Below are positions 45,869 through 55,194 of a stretch of 64,000 nt of DNA, in pieces (position 1 is the first letter of the stretch; each line of letters opens with the position of its first letter). The stretch is from Luteibacter sp. UNCMF331Sha3.1. Lineage in GTDB: Bacteria > Pseudomonadota > Gammaproteobacteria > Xanthomonadales > Rhodanobacteraceae. The position numbers were made by a program, and so were the translations under genes. The notes below the pieces were generated by a model. The model made no database searches, had not been told where the DNA came from, and saw nothing but the letters and a program-made list of their open reading frames with translations. The stretch covers positions 296,443-360,442 of the forward strand of contig NZ_FOBU01000002.1 in assembly GCF_900109915.1 (NCBI RefSeq), read 5' to 3'.

Positions 45869-46825
45869 GTGGATACGTCCACCCCGATGCTTTTCAGCGG
45901 CAATGCGCACCGCGCGCTTGCCGACGATGTCGCCTCCCGCCTCGGCATTCCGCTTGGCAAGGCCCTCGTCGGCCGGTTCAGCGATGGCGAAGCGCAGATC
46001 GAGATCGAAGAAAACGTCCGCAAGCAGGAAGTGTTCGTCATCCAGCCGACGGGCGCCCCGAGCGCGGAGAACCTGTTCGACCTCCTGGTCCTGGTGGACG
46101 CGCTCAAGCGCGCCTCGGCCGGTACCGTCACCGCGGTGATGCCGTATTTCGGCTATGCCCGCCAGGATCGCCGCCCGCGCTCGGCGCGCGTGCCGATCAC
46201 GGCGAAGCTGGCCGCGAAGATGATCGCCACGGCCGGCGCCGACCGCGTGCTCACGATCGACCTGCACGCCGACCAGATCCAGGGCTTCTTCGACATTCCG
46301 GTCGACAACGTGTACGCCTCGCCGGTGCTGCTGGCCGACATCTGGCGCCACCACAGCATGGACGACCTGATCGTGGTCAGCCCGGACGTCGGTGGCGTGG
46401 TGCGCGCCCGCGCGCTGGCCAAGCGCCTCGACGACGCCGACCTGGCGATCATCGACAAGCGCCGCCCGAAGGCGAACGTGGCCACGGTCATGAACATCAT
46501 CGGCGACGTGGAAGGCAAGACCTGCGTGCTGGTGGACGACATCGTCGACACCGCCGGCACGCTGTGCGCGGCCGCGGCGGCGCTGAAGGAAAAGGGCGCC
46601 CGCAAGGTCGTCGCCTATTGCGTCCATCCGGTGCTCTCGGGCGCCGCGATCGACAACCTGGAAGGCTCCCAGCTCGACCAGCTGGTGGTCACCAATACGC
46701 TGCCGTTGCGCGACAACGCCCGTAACTGTGCGAAAATCCGTCAGTTGTCGGTCGCGGAACTGCTCGCGGAGACGATCCGTCGCATCGCCTATGGCGAATC
46801 GGTGAGCTCGCTCTACATCGACTGA
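45869..46825 (+). CDS. prs: Ribose-phosphate pyrophosphokinase (PRPP synthase)
   Basis: A 318-residue PRPP synthase. GTG 45869 is chosen (AGGAG seven bases upstream; family length about 315). Motifs: [52 protein letters not shown], and the PRPP-binding loop [16 protein letters not shown]. It makes PRPP from ribose-5-phosphate and ATP for nucleotide, histidine, tryptophan and NAD synthesis. It follows tRNA-Gln by 53 bases; rplY is 80 bases downstream. Confidence 0.97.
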   Translation: MDTSTPMLFSGNAHRALADDVASRLGIPLGKALVGRFSDGEAQIEIEENVRKQEVFVIQPTGAPSAENLFDLLVLVDALKRASAGTVTAVMPYFGYARQDRRPRSARVPITAKLAAKMIATAGADRVLTIDLHADQIQGFFDIPVDNVYASPVLLADIWRHHSMDDLIVVSPDVGGVVRARALAKRLDDADLAIIDKRRPKANVATVMNIIGDVEGKTCVLVDDIVDTAGTLCAAAAALKEKGARKVVAYCVHPVLSGAAIDNLEGSQLDQLVVTNTLPLRDNARNCAKIRQLSVAELLAETIRRIAYGESVSSLYID

Positions 46826-46905
46826 TACCGTTTTTTTCGGGCTCCCCTGGTCGCGGGGGAGTCCTTTACCCACCGCCGCGAGGCGGTTTAACTGAGGCAA
46901 CACCC

Positions 46906-47544
46906 ATGGCTACCAATCATCAGCTCACGGCCACGAGCCGCAAGATCGAAGGGAAGGGTGCGAGCCGCCGCCTTCGCATTGCGGGCTACGTGCCGGCTAT
47001 CGTGTACGGCGCGGGCGAAGCTCCGCAGGCGATCCAGATCCTCCACAACGACATCCTGCTCGGTTCGCGTTTCGAGTCGTTCTACTCGTCGGTCATCGAA
47101 CTGACGGTCGACGGCAAGAAGCAGAGCGTCCTGATCAAGGACTGGCAGAAGCACCCGTTCAAGCAGCTCATGCTGCACATGGACTTCCAGCGCGTTAACG
47201 AGAACGAGACCGTTCGCGTCGCCGTGCCGGTGCACTTCCTGAACCAGGAAAAGTCCCCGGCCGGCAAGACCGCGGGTCTGGTGATCTCGCACAACCTGAC
47301 GGAAGTCACGGTCTCGTGCCTGCCGAAGAACCTGCCGGAGTTCATCGAACTCGACCTGGCCGACCTGAAGGCCGGCGACATCGTCCACCTGTCGGACCTC
47401 AAGCTCCCGGCCGGCGTGGAAATCCCGGAACTCGGCCTCGGCAAGGAGCACGACGTCGCCGTCGTCACCGTGGCTGCGATCCAGGAAGAAGTCGACCCGA
47501 CGACCGCCGAAGGCGGCGACGCCCCGGCCGAAGAGAAGAAGTAA
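46906..47544 (+). CDS. rplY: 50S ribosomal protein L25/general stress protein Ctc
   Basis: A 212-residue long-form L25 (Ctc type): N-terminal 5S rRNA-binding domain (HQLTATSRKIEGKGASRRLR, GYVPAIVYGAGEAPQAIQI) and a C-terminal beta domain (about 100-190) with an acidic tail ending APAEEKK. It binds 5S rRNA in the large subunit. GAGG precedes ATG. Followed by pth after 54 bases, the usual order. Confidence 0.96.
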   Translation: MATNHQLTATSRKIEGKGASRRLRIAGYVPAIVYGAGEAPQAIQILHNDILLGSRFESFYSSVIELTVDGKKQSVLIKDWQKHPFKQLMLHMDFQRVNENETVRVAVPVHFLNQEKSPAGKTAGLVISHNLTEVTVSCLPKNLPEFIELDLADLKAGDIVHLSDLKLPAGVEIPELGLGKEHDVAVVTVAAIQEEVDPTTAEGGDAPAEEKK

Positions 47545-47598
47545 TCGGCTCCGGCCCGTACGCGCGTCGCGTGCGGGCCGGTTCCCCTTCTCTGGCAC

Positions 47599-48177
47599 AT
47601 GGCGACACTTCGTCTCATCGTCGGCCTCGGTAACCCCGGGGCCGAATACGTCAGGACCCGGCACAATGCCGGGTTCTGGTGTGTCGACGCCCTGGCGATG
47701 GATCAGGGAGAGCGTTGGACCTTCGACGGCAAGCTGCATGGCGAAACCTGCAAGCTGCGCATCGGTGGCGAAACGGTCTGGCTGCTCAAGCCCGCGACCT
47801 TCATGAACAAGAGCGGCATCGCCGTCGCCTCGGCGCTGCGCTACTACAAGATTCCGCCGGAAGAGTGCCTCGTCGCCCACGACGAGCTCGACCTCTCGCC
47901 CGGCACCGTGCGCATGAAGTTCGACGGCGGCCACGGCGGCCAGAATGGATTGCGCGACATCGTGGCTCACCTGGGTCACGGCAAGTTTCATCGCCTGCGG
48001 GTCGGCATCGGCCATCCGGGGCACAAGGACAAGGTCACCCCCTGGGTGCTCGGACGTCCCAGCGCGGCCGACGAGGACGCCATCATGCACGGCATCGGGC
48101 GCGCGTTCGACGTGCTGCCGCTGGCGCTCGATGGCAAGTTCGAAGAAGCCATGAAGCGCCTGCATACGGTCGCCTGA
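47599..48177 (+). CDS. pth: Peptidyl-tRNA hydrolase
   Basis: A 192-residue Pth: [21 protein letters not shown] carries the conserved Asn and catalytic His22, then [31 protein letters not shown] and [12 protein letters not shown]. It recycles peptidyl-tRNA dropped by ribosomes. Lies between rplY and ychF with short spacers, probably one transcript that ends at the terminator after ychF. Confidence 0.97.
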   Translation: MATLRLIVGLGNPGAEYVRTRHNAGFWCVDALAMDQGERWTFDGKLHGETCKLRIGGETVWLLKPATFMNKSGIAVASALRYYKIPPEECLVAHDELDLSPGTVRMKFDGGHGGQNGLRDIVAHLGHGKFHRLRVGIGHPGHKDKVTPWVLGRPSAADEDAIMHGIGRAFDVLPLALDGKFEEAMKRLHTVA

Positions 48178-48209
48178 CCCCACTTACTCCTACCGGACAC
48201 AGATTCGCC

Positions 48210-49301
48210 ATGGGCATCAAATGCGGCATCGTCGGCTTGCCTAACGTCGGCAAGTCCACCCTGTTCAACGCGCTGACCAAGGCCGGCATCGCCGCCGCCA
48301 ACTTCCCGTTCTGCACGATCGAGCCGAACACCGGCATCGTCCCCGTGCCGGACCCGCGCCTGGGCGAGCTCGCCGCTATCGTGAAGCCGCAGCGCATCAT
48401 CCCCACCACCATGGAATTCGTCGACATCGCGGGCCTCGTCGCCGGCGCGTCGAAGGGTGAGGGTCTGGGCAACAAGTTCCTCGCGCACATCCGCGAGACG
48501 GACGCCATCGCGCACGTCGTGCGCTGCTTCGAGGATGGCAACGTCATCCACGTGGCGAACAAGGTCGATCCCATCGCGGACATCGAGACGATCGACACCG
48601 AGCTGGCGCTCGCCGATCTCGAGGCCGTGCTGAAGGCACTGGACCGCGCCACGCGCGCCGCCAAGGCCAACGACAAGGAGGCGCTCGCCCGCAAGCCGGT
48701 GCTCGAGAAGCTCGCCAAGGTGCTCGATCAGGGCAAGTCGGCGCGTACCGCCGGCCTCGACGCCGAAGAGAGGGCGCTCGTGCGCGACATGTTCCTGATC
48801 ACGCTGAAGCCGATCATGTACATCGCCAACGTGGCGGAAGACGGTTTCGAGAACAACCCGCACCTCGACGCCGTGCGCGCCCGCGCGCTGGAAGAAGGCG
48901 CCGAGGTCGTGCCGGTGTGCGCCGCGATCGAGGAAGAACTCGCCCAGCTCGACGACGCCGATCGCGACGAGTTCCTCAAGGACCTCGGCCTCGAGGAGCC
49001 GGGCCTCAATCGCGTGATCCGCGCCGGCTACCGCCTGCTTGGCCTGCAGACGTACTTCACGGCGGGCGTGCAGGAAGTGCGCGCCTGGCAGCTCCGCGCC
49101 GGTTCGACCGCGCCGCAGGCGGCGGGCGTGATCCATACCGATTTCGAGCGCGGCTTCATTCGCGCGGAAACGGTGGGGTACGACGACTACATCAAGTTCA
49201 ATGGCGAGCAGGGCGCCAAGGAAGCCGGTCGCCTCCGCCTCGAAGGCAAGGAATACATCGTCAAGGAAGGCGATATCCTGCACTTCCGCTTCAACGTCTG
49301 A
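48210..49301 (+). CDS. ychF: Redox-regulated ATPase YchF (Obg family)
   Basis: A 363-residue YchF/OLA1: [20 protein letters not shown] holds the P-loop; G2/G3 region [20 protein letters not shown]; a central coiled-coil (about 130-200); and a C-terminal TGS domain ([16 protein letters not shown]...). It prefers ATP over GTP because of its altered G4 motif and associates with ribosomes. ATG 48210. Followed at once by a strong terminator. Confidence 0.97.
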   Translation: MGIKCGIVGLPNVGKSTLFNALTKAGIAAANFPFCTIEPNTGIVPVPDPRLGELAAIVKPQRIIPTTMEFVDIAGLVAGASKGEGLGNKFLAHIRETDAIAHVVRCFEDGNVIHVANKVDPIADIETIDTELALADLEAVLKALDRATRAAKANDKEALARKPVLEKLAKVLDQGKSARTAGLDAEERALVRDMFLITLKPIMYIANVAEDGFENNPHLDAVRARALEEGAEVVPVCAAIEEELAQLDDADRDEFLKDLGLEEPGLNRVIRAGYRLLGLQTYFTAGVQEVRAWQLRAGSTAPQAAGVIHTDFERGFIRAETVGYDDYIKFNGEQGAKEAGRLRLEGKEYIVKEGDILHFRFNV

Positions 49302-49307
49302 CGAAAG

Positions 49308-49333
49308 ACCCCGGCCACGCCGGGGTTTTTTTT
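49308..49333 (+). terminator. Intrinsic terminator after ychF
   Basis: ACCCCGGC, loop CAC, GCCGGGGT and a run of eight T, starting six bases after the ychF stop codon. Confidence 0.95.
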
Positions 49334-49360
49334 GCCCCCGCACGCGGCATCGCTGTTGGC

Positions 49361-49385
49361 GCAATTCAATCGCTTGCAATTCAAT
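49361..49385 (+). promoter_or_regulatory. Direct repeats upstream of ohrR, possible operator
   Basis: GCAATTCAAT occurs at 49361-49370 and 49376-49385, fifteen bases start to start, in a locally AT-rich stretch just before ohrR. TTGCAATTCAA within the second copy is a quasi-palindrome. Position and AT-rich character fit an autoregulatory OhrR site, but I cannot confirm the motif. Confidence 0.4.
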
Positions 49386-49408
49386 ACCGACGTCCCTACC
49401 TTGGCTTC

Positions 49409-49879
49409 ATGAGCAACGATACGAAGCCCGCCGGCACCGTCGAACCGCCGCGCACCCTCGACGGGCAGCTGTGCTTCGCGCTGTATTCGGCCAACCTCGC
49501 GATGGGCAAGCTCTACCGCCAGCTCCTGGCGAAACTGGACCTGACCTATCCGCAGTATCTGGTGATGCTCGTGCTCTGGGAGCGCGACGGCATCACCGTG
49601 TCCGACCTGGGCGAGCGGCTGTTCCTCGATTCCGCCACGCTGACGCCGTTGCTGAAGCGCCTGCAGGGGGCGGGCCTGGTGCAGCGCACGCGCGGCACCG
49701 CCGACGAACGCCAGGTGATCGTGACGCTCACGGACGAGGGCAGGGCGCTGCGCGAGAAGGCGGCCGACGTGCCCGTGGACGTCTTCTGCGCCACGGGTTG
49801 CGAGGTCGACCAGCTGGTCGATCTGAAGGGCGGCCTCGAAACGCTTCGCGCCGGCCTGATCGACTACAACCGGCGCTGA
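49409..49879 (+). CDS. ohrR: Organic hydroperoxide-sensing repressor OhrR (MarR family)
   Basis: A 156-residue winged-helix regulator: [20 protein letters not shown] with Cys22, helix-turn-helix [24 protein letters not shown], and wing [16 protein letters not shown]. Cysteines at 22, 127 and 131 occur at the very positions reported for Xanthomonas campestris OhrR, where Cys22 senses organic peroxide and forms a disulfide with Cys127. It should repress the peroxidase gene ohr, which is not adjacent here: the next gene is on the opposite strand and unrelated. Confidence 0.92.
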   Translation: MSNDTKPAGTVEPPRTLDGQLCFALYSANLAMGKLYRQLLAKLDLTYPQYLVMLVLWERDGITVSDLGERLFLDSATLTPLLKRLQGAGLVQRTRGTADERQVIVTLTDEGRALREKAADVPVDVFCATGCEVDQLVDLKGGLETLRAGLIDYNRR

Positions 49880-49880
49880 G

Positions 49881-50261
49881 TCAACCCGAACCGGTCATCT
49901 GCCGCTGCATGTGGTCGAGGTACTGGTCGAGTTCGTCGATGGTGGCGAACACTTCGGCGACCGGCACCGCCTTGACGATGTCGAAGACCTTCTTCACCTG
50001 CGGCTGCGGGTTGACCAGCAGCGTCCGTCCGCCGCGGTCGTGCAGGCCCTTGCGCAGCTGCGCGAGACTGCGCAGCCCGGCGCTGCTGATGTAGTCGAGC
50101 GCCGAAAGATCGATGACGAGCGTGCCGCCGTTGTCGACGAGCGGCGTGATGTCGCGCATCGCCTCGTCGAACGCGGTGAACGTCGCGGCATCCAGCCGAC
50201 CCTCCAGCCAGACGACGCTACGATCGGTGGTGGGGGCTTCGCTGCGAACGATGAGAGTCAT
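49881..50261 (-). CDS. STAS-domain anti-sigma factor antagonist
   Basis: A 126-residue single STAS domain (SpoIIAA/RsbV-like). The conserved loop reads VIDLSALDYISSAGLRSLAQ, with the serine that the partner kinase phosphorylates expected at 59 or 60. Its ATG overlaps the stop of the kinase gene (ATGA). It is the last of three genes, phosphatase-kinase-antagonist, a full partner-switch set. The ORF can be opened upstream to 50585, but that part is antisense-like Arg-rich sequence. Confidence 0.9.
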   Translation of the reverse strand: MTLIVRSEAPTTDRSVVWLEGRLDAATFTAFDEAMRDITPLVDNGGTLVIDLSALDYISSAGLRSLAQLRKGLHDRGGRTLLVNPQPQVKKVFDIVKAVPVAEVFATIDELDQYLDHMQRQMTGSG

Positions 50262-50677
50262 GTGGCGGGCTCGTCTGAAGGGGCGAATCGGATGACGACG
50301 CAATTGCCGCTCGCGTCGCGTGCATAGTGGAAATCGCTGGCGATGCTTCGCGCGAGGTGCAGGCCCAGCCCGCCGATCTCGCGCCGTGCGATGTCGCCGG
50401 GCAAGTCGGGCGTTTCGTACTGGAGCGGATCGAAGGGCACGGCGTCGTCGCGCAGTTCGAGGTGCACGATGTCGCTCTCTACTCTGAGCGTGATCTCGAT
50501 GCTGCCGTCGCGACCATCGGGATACCCGTGGCGAACGGTGTTCACGAGCAGCTCCTCCAGCACCAGTCGCACGTCCGCGCGACACGACGCGTCGATGTCC
50601 GCGCGATCGAGCGTTCCCTCGGCCCGGTTCAGGGCGAGGAACACGTCTTCCAGCCGGTTAGGAATTCGCAACCGCAT
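50258..50677 (-). CDS. RsbW-like ATP-binding anti-sigma/serine kinase
   Basis: A 139-residue HATPase_c protein of the RsbW/SpoIIAB class: N-box VRLVLEELLVNTVRHGYPDG, then LELRDDAVPFDPLQ (G1-like) and GGLGLHLARSI (G2 loop). It would phosphorylate the STAS protein and bind an unknown target. It overlaps the end of the phosphatase gene by 20 bases and the start of the STAS gene by four, so all three are translationally coupled. Confidence 0.92.
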   Translation of the reverse strand: MRLRIPNRLEDVFLALNRAEGTLDRADIDASCRADVRLVLEELLVNTVRHGYPDGRDGSIEITLRVESDIVHLELRDDAVPFDPLQYETPDLPGDIARREIGGLGLHLARSIASDFHYARDASGNCVVIRFAPSDEPAT

Positions 50678-52571
50678 CGAGTGGCACCTCCGTGACCCCG
50701 TGCTCGTGCCAGGTCAGCGCAAGCAGCGCGATGTCGTCGTAGGCGGGAGCGCCGGCGGTATACGCGTCCACGTCGCCCAGCACCTGGTCGATGTAGGCCT
50801 CTGTGGAGGCACCGTCCTGCACGCGCGCGACGCTATCGAGGATCGCGTGGGTGCCGTAGAGCTTCTGATTGTCCGCATGCGCCTCGCTGACGCCGTCGGT
50901 GTACATGAGCACCGTGTCGCCCCCAAGCAACGTGAGTACGCGTACAGGGTAGCGCGCTTCGCGGTCGATACCGAGAGCCGGGCCGGTTTCGACGTCGACC
51001 AGCAGCGCGCTGCCGCCGGCGTGAAGCACGGGCTGCTCGTGGCCGGCGCTCGCCAGCGAGAGCAGGCCCGTCTCGGTTTCGAGCACGCCGCACAGCAGCG
51101 TGACGAACATGCAGGTGTCGTTGCCCTTGCACAGTTCGCGGTTGAGCGATCCGAGGATGTCGCTCGGCGAACGCGCATGCGTCGCGAGCGTGCGCGCCAG
51201 CGTGATCGTGCGCGCCATGAAGAGTGCGGCGGGGATCCCCTTGTCCGACACGTCGCCGACCATCACGCAGATATGTCGCGCACCGAGCGCGAAATACGTG
51301 TACAGATCGCCGCCGACGGCGCTGGCGGGTCGCAGCGCCGCGTGCACTTCCACATGCCCGTCCGCGGCGAGCCAGTGCGGTTCGGGAATCAGGGCGAGCT
51401 GGATCTGTCGCGCGATGTCGAGTTCGCTCGCCATGCGCTCCTGCTCGCGCGCGATCTGCTTGGCGCTGTCGATGTGGCCCGCGAGCTGGCGGCGCATCTG
51501 GTCGAACGCGCGGGTCAGCCGACCGACCTCGTCCCGCCGCCGGACGTTGGGCAGCGCGAAGTCGAGCTCGCCCCGTGCGACGTCTTCCGCGCGATCGGAA
51601 AGCACGGCCAGTGGCGCCATCAGGCGACGCGTGATGACGAGCGCGATCAGCGATACGCCGGCCAGCGCGACGAGGCCGAGCAGGATGTCGACGTAGTAGG
51701 TGCGACGCAGGTCGGCGAGCACCTCGCGCTCCGGCATCGTCAGGCCGGCCGTCCAGGTCGTGCCGGCGATCGGCACGAAATAGACCCACACCGGCTCGCT
51801 GACGCGACCGCCCATCTCCGGCGTGATCCGCACCGGGTTGCGATGCGCCGCGAGGGCGGCGACGAACGGCTTGCTGCCGCGCGTACCGACGTACGAGGAC
51901 CAGTCGTGCGCGAGGAACATGCCGTTCGCGTCGACGACGAACGCGGAAGCGTGGTCGGGTTTGTTCAGCTCGCCGAGCAGCTGCTGGAGCCAGCCGACGC
52001 TGATCGTGACGTCCGCGACACCGGCGACCGAGTCGCCATTGCCCGGAATGGCCACGGAGTAGCCCACGAGCGTGTCGCTTCGGCCCGGCATGCGGAAGGG
52101 CGCCTGCCAGCAACCGCGCTCGCAGTTAAGGCCGCGCACGAACCACGGCGCCATCCAGTAGGTCTCCGCATCGGCGAGACGGCTGGAAAGGGTCAGGCTG
52201 CCATCGTTCCCGCGCCGTGCGAGCGGGGCGTCCGCGTCGCGCGGGGCCGAGGTGTTCCGGGGGATGAAGGCCGCGGTGATGTCGACGACCTCGGGATTGA
52301 CGGCGAGCGTATCGCGGATGATCGCGGGCGCCTCGTCGCGCCGGCTGCCCAGAATGCCCGCCATGACGCGGGCCACGCGGGCGACGGCGTCGAGGCGGCC
52401 TTCGATGCGTGTCGCAGCCCATCCTGAGACGGCCGAGGCTTCCTGCTCGGTCTGCGCGAGCATCTGCTCGCGCGTGTGGGAAAGCATCAGGCCGCCCGTC
52501 ACGACGAGGACGATCGCCGAGCCCACGAGCACGCCCAGGGCAAGCCGCGTTGCGACACTGCGAAGGACCAT
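50658..52571 (-). CDS. Membrane SpoIIE/RsbU-type serine phosphatase with sensor and HAMP domains
   Basis: A 637-residue signalling protein: N-terminal membrane helix (LALGVLVGSAIVLVVTGGLML), a large periplasmic Cache-like sensor (about 30-290; AETYWMAPWFVRGLNCERGC with two cysteines), a second helix (ILLGLVALAGVSLIALVIT), HAMP (about 318-370), a short coiled coil, and a PP2C/SpoIIE phosphatase domain (SAVGGDLYTYF, VMVGDVSDKGIPAALFMA, VLMYTDGVSEA, AYDDIALLAL). It should dephosphorylate the downstream STAS protein in response to a periplasmic signal. ATG 52571 has GGAG upstream. Confidence 0.93.
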   Translation of the reverse strand: MVLRSVATRLALGVLVGSAIVLVVTGGLMLSHTREQMLAQTEQEASAVSGWAATRIEGRLDAVARVARVMAGILGSRRDEAPAIIRDTLAVNPEVVDITAAFIPRNTSAPRDADAPLARRGNDGSLTLSSRLADAETYWMAPWFVRGLNCERGCWQAPFRMPGRSDTLVGYSVAIPGNGDSVAGVADVTISVGWLQQLLGELNKPDHASAFVVDANGMFLAHDWSSYVGTRGSKPFVAALAAHRNPVRITPEMGGRVSEPVWVYFVPIAGTTWTAGLTMPEREVLADLRRTYYVDILLGLVALAGVSLIALVITRRLMAPLAVLSDRAEDVARGELDFALPNVRRRDEVGRLTRAFDQMRRQLAGHIDSAKQIAREQERMASELDIARQIQLALIPEPHWLAADGHVEVHAALRPASAVGGDLYTYFALGARHICVMVGDVSDKGIPAALFMARTITLARTLATHARSPSDILGSLNRELCKGNDTCMFVTLLCGVLETETGLLSLASAGHEQPVLHAGGSALLVDVETGPALGIDREARYPVRVLTLLGGDTVLMYTDGVSEAHADNQKLYGTHAILDSVARVQDGASTEAYIDQVLGDVDAYTAGAPAYDDIALLALTWHEHGVTEVPLDAVANS

Positions 52572-52673
52572 GGGCGGCTCCAGGGGGATATGGAGCGAAT
52601 CTATGCCCGCGGGGCCGGGCCGGCAAGCCACCGGAAGGTCATAATGCGACTTTCCCCCAGCATAGGTAAGGGC

Positions 52674-53159
52674 ATGCCCGGCACCCAGCGTGAAGTCGAG
52701 TTTCGTTTCCTGGCCCAGCCGACCGACGTGAATTTCGGCGGCAAGGTCCACGGCGGTATGGCCATGAAGTGGCTCGACCAGGCGGGATATGCCTGCGCGG
52801 TGGGCTGGAGCGGCGCCTATTGCGTCACGGCGTCGGTCAGCGGCATCCAGTTCCTGGCGCCGATCCTCATCGGCGATCTGGTGACGGTGAGAGCCCGGCT
52901 GATCCATACCGGCACGTCCAGCATGCACCTGGCCGTCGACGTGCTGGCCCGCGATCTGCGCAGCGGCGAACAGCGTCTCGCCACCAGCTGCGTCATGGTG
53001 TTCGTCGCCCTCGACAAGCCGGACGGCGGCAAGCCCACGCCCGTGCCGCCATGGAAGCCGGTGGAAGAGCGCGACCTGAAACTGCAGGAATACGCGTTGA
53101 AGCTGATGGAGATGTCGCGCGCCATGGAGCCGCTGGTGGTCGCCACCCGCGAGATGTAG
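52674..53159 (+). CDS. Acyl-CoA thioesterase (YciA/hotdog family)
   Basis: A 161-residue hotdog-fold protein: REVEFRFLAQPTDVNFGGKV, HGGMAMKWLDQAGYACA (hotdog helix with conserved Asp region), and VSGIQFLAPILIGDLVTVRA. It hydrolyses acyl-CoA. The start could also be ATG 52644, which has GGAAGG upstream and would add ten residues (MRLSPSIGKG); I favour 52674 because CATAATG at that place resembles a -10 box and relatives start near PGTQREV. Divergent from the phosphatase operon with about 100 bases between. Confidence 0.88.
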   Translation: MPGTQREVEFRFLAQPTDVNFGGKVHGGMAMKWLDQAGYACAVGWSGAYCVTASVSGIQFLAPILIGDLVTVRARLIHTGTSSMHLAVDVLARDLRSGEQRLATSCVMVFVALDKPDGGKPTPVPPWKPVEERDLKLQEYALKLMEMSRAMEPLVVATREM

Positions 53160-53299
53160 GTCGTCCGCTCGCATGGGTCTTTCTTTCCCCTCGCGGCATC
53201 GCTAAACTGCGCGGCCGCCCACGCCGCAGCCGCGCCGTGTGGGTCGTAAGACACCGTTGTGAAACGGGGCCCGGGCGTGATTTCCACGTGCGGAAGTTG

Positions 53300-53328
53300 T
53301 TGACAGTTTCCAGGACGCTCGCGACAAT
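53300..53328 (+). promoter_or_regulatory. Promoter of the tRNA-tuf operon
   Basis: TTGACA at 53300-53305, a 17-base spacer, and GACAAT at 53323-53328, placing the transcript start about eight bases before tRNA-Tyr. A consensus -35 and optimal spacing fit a strong stable-RNA promoter. Confidence 0.8.
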
Positions 53329-53342
53329 AGGCGTTCTTTGTT

Positions 53343-53428
53343 GGAGGAATACCCAAGCGGCCAACGGGGGCAGACTGTAAATCTGCTGGCTTACGCCTTC
53401 GGTGGTTCGAATCCACCTTCCTCCACCA
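53343..53428 (+). tRNA. tRNA-Tyr (anticodon GTA)
   Basis: 86 bases with CCA. Acceptor GGAGGAA/TTCCTCC, anticodon stem GCAGA/TCTGC with loop CTGTAAA (GTA), long variable arm typical of class II tRNA-Tyr, T-arm GGTTCGAATCC. Confidence 0.97.
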
Positions 53429-53445
53429 TACGAGTTCCGCGCAGT

Positions 53446-53519
53446 GCGGGAGTAGTTCAATGGTAGAACTTCAGCCTTCCAAGCTGATTGTGCGGGTTCG
53501 ATTCCCGTCTCCCGCTCCA
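53446..53519 (+). tRNA. tRNA-Gly (anticodon TCC)
   Basis: 74 bases with CCA. Acceptor GCGGGAG/CTCCCGC, anticodon loop CTTCCAA (TCC) on stem TCAGC/GCTGA, T-arm GGTTCGATTCC. Confidence 0.97.
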
Positions 53520-53545
53520 TTGAATTTACGCGCGTTGCGTCACGT

Positions 53546-53621
<76 letters not shown>

Positions 53622-53684
53622 TCTTCGTCGTCCGCGGCGGTTCCTTTTTTACTATCTCATTGGCTCCAGCGGAGTTTAGCGCTC

Positions 53685-54875
53685 ATGGCAAAGGGTAAGT
53701 TCGAACGTAAGAAGCCGCACGTCAACGTCGGCACCATCGGTCACGTCGATCACGGCAAGACCACGCTCACGGCTGCCCTGACGAAGATCGGCGCCGAGCG
53801 TTTCGGTGGCGAATTCAAGGATTACGGTTCGATCGACGCCGCGCCGGAAGAGAAGGCACGCGGCATCACGATCTCGACGGCTCACGTCGAATACGAATCG
53901 CCGACGCGTCACTACGGTCACGTCGATTGCCCGGGACATGCTGACTACGTCAAGAACATGATCACGGGTGCGGCGCAGATGGACGGCGCGATCCTGGTGT
54001 GCTCGGCCGCTGACGGCCCGATGCCGCAGACGCGCGAGCACATCCTGCTGTCGCGTCAGGTCGGCGTGCCGTACATCGTTGTCTTCCTGAACAAGGCGGA
54101 CATGGTGGACGACGCCGAGCTGCTCGAGCTGGTCGAGATGGAGGTGCGCGAACTGCTGTCGAAGTACGAGTTCCCGGGCGACGACACCCCGATCATCGCG
54201 GGTTCGGCGCGTCTGGCGCTGGACGGCGACCAGTCGGACATCGGCGTGCCGGCGATCATCAAGCTGGTCGACGCGCTCGACAGCTGGATCCCGGAGCCGG
54301 AGCGCGACATCGACAAGCCGTTCCTGCTGCCGGTGGAAGACGTGTTCTCGATCTCGGGTCGCGGCACGGTGCTGACCGGTCGCGTCGAGCGCGGCATCAT
54401 CAAGGTGGGCGACCCGGCGGAAGTCGTGGGCCTGAAGGACACCCAGACCACGACGGTCACGGGCGTGGAGATGTTCCGCAAGCTGCTGGATCAGGGTCAG
54501 GCCGGTGACAACGTCGGCGTGCTGGTCCGCGGTCTGAAGCGCGAAGACGTCGAGCGCGGTCAGGTGCTGTCGAAGCCGGGTACGGTGACGCCGCACACGG
54601 AGTTCGAGGGTGAGGTGTACATCCTGTCGAAGGACGAGGGTGGCCGTCACACGCCGTTCTTCAGCAACTACCGTCCGCAGTTCTACTTCCGCACGACGGA
54701 CGTCACGGGCTCGATCAAGCTGCCGGAAGGCACCGAGATGGTGATGCCGGGCGACAACGTGAAGATCGCGGTGACCCTGGGCTTCCCGATCGCCATGGAC
54801 GAAGGCCTGCGTTTCGCGATCCGCGAAGGCGGCCGCACCGTCGGCGCCGGCGTGGTCTCGAAGATCACCAAGTAA
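53685..54875 (+). CDS. tuf: Elongation factor Tu
   Basis: A 396-residue EF-Tu: GTP-binding motifs GHVDHGKTT (P-loop), DCPGHADY (G3), NKADMVD (G4), switch [14 protein letters not shown], and domains 2-3 to [10 protein letters not shown]. It delivers aminoacyl-tRNA to the ribosome. Upstream context (three tRNAs with one promoter) is that of tufB, whereas downstream context (terminator, then rpsJ) is that of tufA. No fusA precedes it. It is the only tuf in the window. Confidence 0.99.
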   Translation: MAKGKFERKKPHVNVGTIGHVDHGKTTLTAALTKIGAERFGGEFKDYGSIDAAPEEKARGITISTAHVEYESPTRHYGHVDCPGHADYVKNMITGAAQMDGAILVCSAADGPMPQTREHILLSRQVGVPYIVVFLNKADMVDDAELLELVEMEVRELLSKYEFPGDDTPIIAGSARLALDGDQSDIGVPAIIKLVDALDSWIPEPERDIDKPFLLPVEDVFSISGRGTVLTGRVERGIIKVGDPAEVVGLKDTQTTTVTGVEMFRKLLDQGQAGDNVGVLVRGLKREDVERGQVLSKPGTVTPHTEFEGEVYILSKDEGGRHTPFFSNYRPQFYFRTTDVTGSIKLPEGTEMVMPGDNVKIAVTLGFPIAMDEGLRFAIREGGRTVGAGVVSKITK

Positions 54876-54911
54876 GACGGATCGCAGGGCAGGGTGACCT
54901 GGCCCGCATCG

Positions 54912-54941
54912 AAAAACGGAGGCGAAAGCCTCCGTTTTTTT
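54912..54941 (+). terminator. Intrinsic terminator after tuf
   Basis: CGGAGGC, GAAA tetraloop, GCCTCCG, flanked by five A and seven T. Ends the tRNA-tuf transcript and separates it from the S10 operon. Confidence 0.96.
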
Positions 54942-54960
54942 ATGTCCGTCGTTTAAGGGC

Positions 54961-54989
54961 TTCCCATGCCCCGAAGGATAGGGTATAGT
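54961..54989 (+). promoter_or_regulatory. Possible distal promoter of the S10 operon
   Basis: TTCCCA (4 of 6 matches to TTGACA), 17-base spacer, TATAGT at 54984-54989, then the GC-rich discriminator CGTCGG. The 12-mer TATAGTCGTCGG recurs before rpsH at 61904. GC-rich discriminators are typical of ppGpp-controlled ribosomal promoters. Confidence 0.45.
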
Positions 54990-55122
54990 CGTCGGGCTAT
55001 ATCTCCCGCACGCCTCACGCAGGCGGACGGACCACGCGAAATGAGGTGCACGGAATGTGCTTCGAGTTCGCAGGCATGGACGCCGAATAGAGTGCCAACC
55101 TGGCCACGGGGCGCGAGCTCTG

Positions 55123-55151
55123 TTGACCCATGTCGTTGCGTATTCTATACT
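55123..55151 (+). promoter_or_regulatory. Main promoter of the S10 operon
   Basis: TTGACC at 55123-55128, 17-base spacer, TATACT at 55146-55151. A near-consensus sigma-70 promoter in a locally AT-rich window; transcription would start near 55158, giving a leader of about 175 bases before rpsJ. Confidence 0.8.
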
Positions 55152-55160
55152 TTTCTGTCT

Positions 55161-55194
55161 GGGCGGGCCGTTTATGCGGCCTGCCCGACTTTTT
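55161..55194 (+). terminator. Attenuator-like hairpin in the S10 leader
   Basis: GGGCGGGCCG, loop TTTATG, CGGCCTGCCC (ten pairs with one G-T), then GACTTTTT. It is right at the predicted transcript start and has the shape of an intrinsic terminator. In Escherichia coli the S10 leader is controlled by L4 through attenuation; whether this hairpin does that here is inference. The remainder of the leader to 55332 shows further GC-rich inverted segments (for example around 55200-55245) and no gene. Confidence 0.6.

Noticed and set aside
46826-46905. Terminator between prs and rplY
   Set aside because: A GCTCCCC/GGGGGAG stem is present, but the T-run lies before it rather than after, so it is not an intrinsic terminator on the plus strand.
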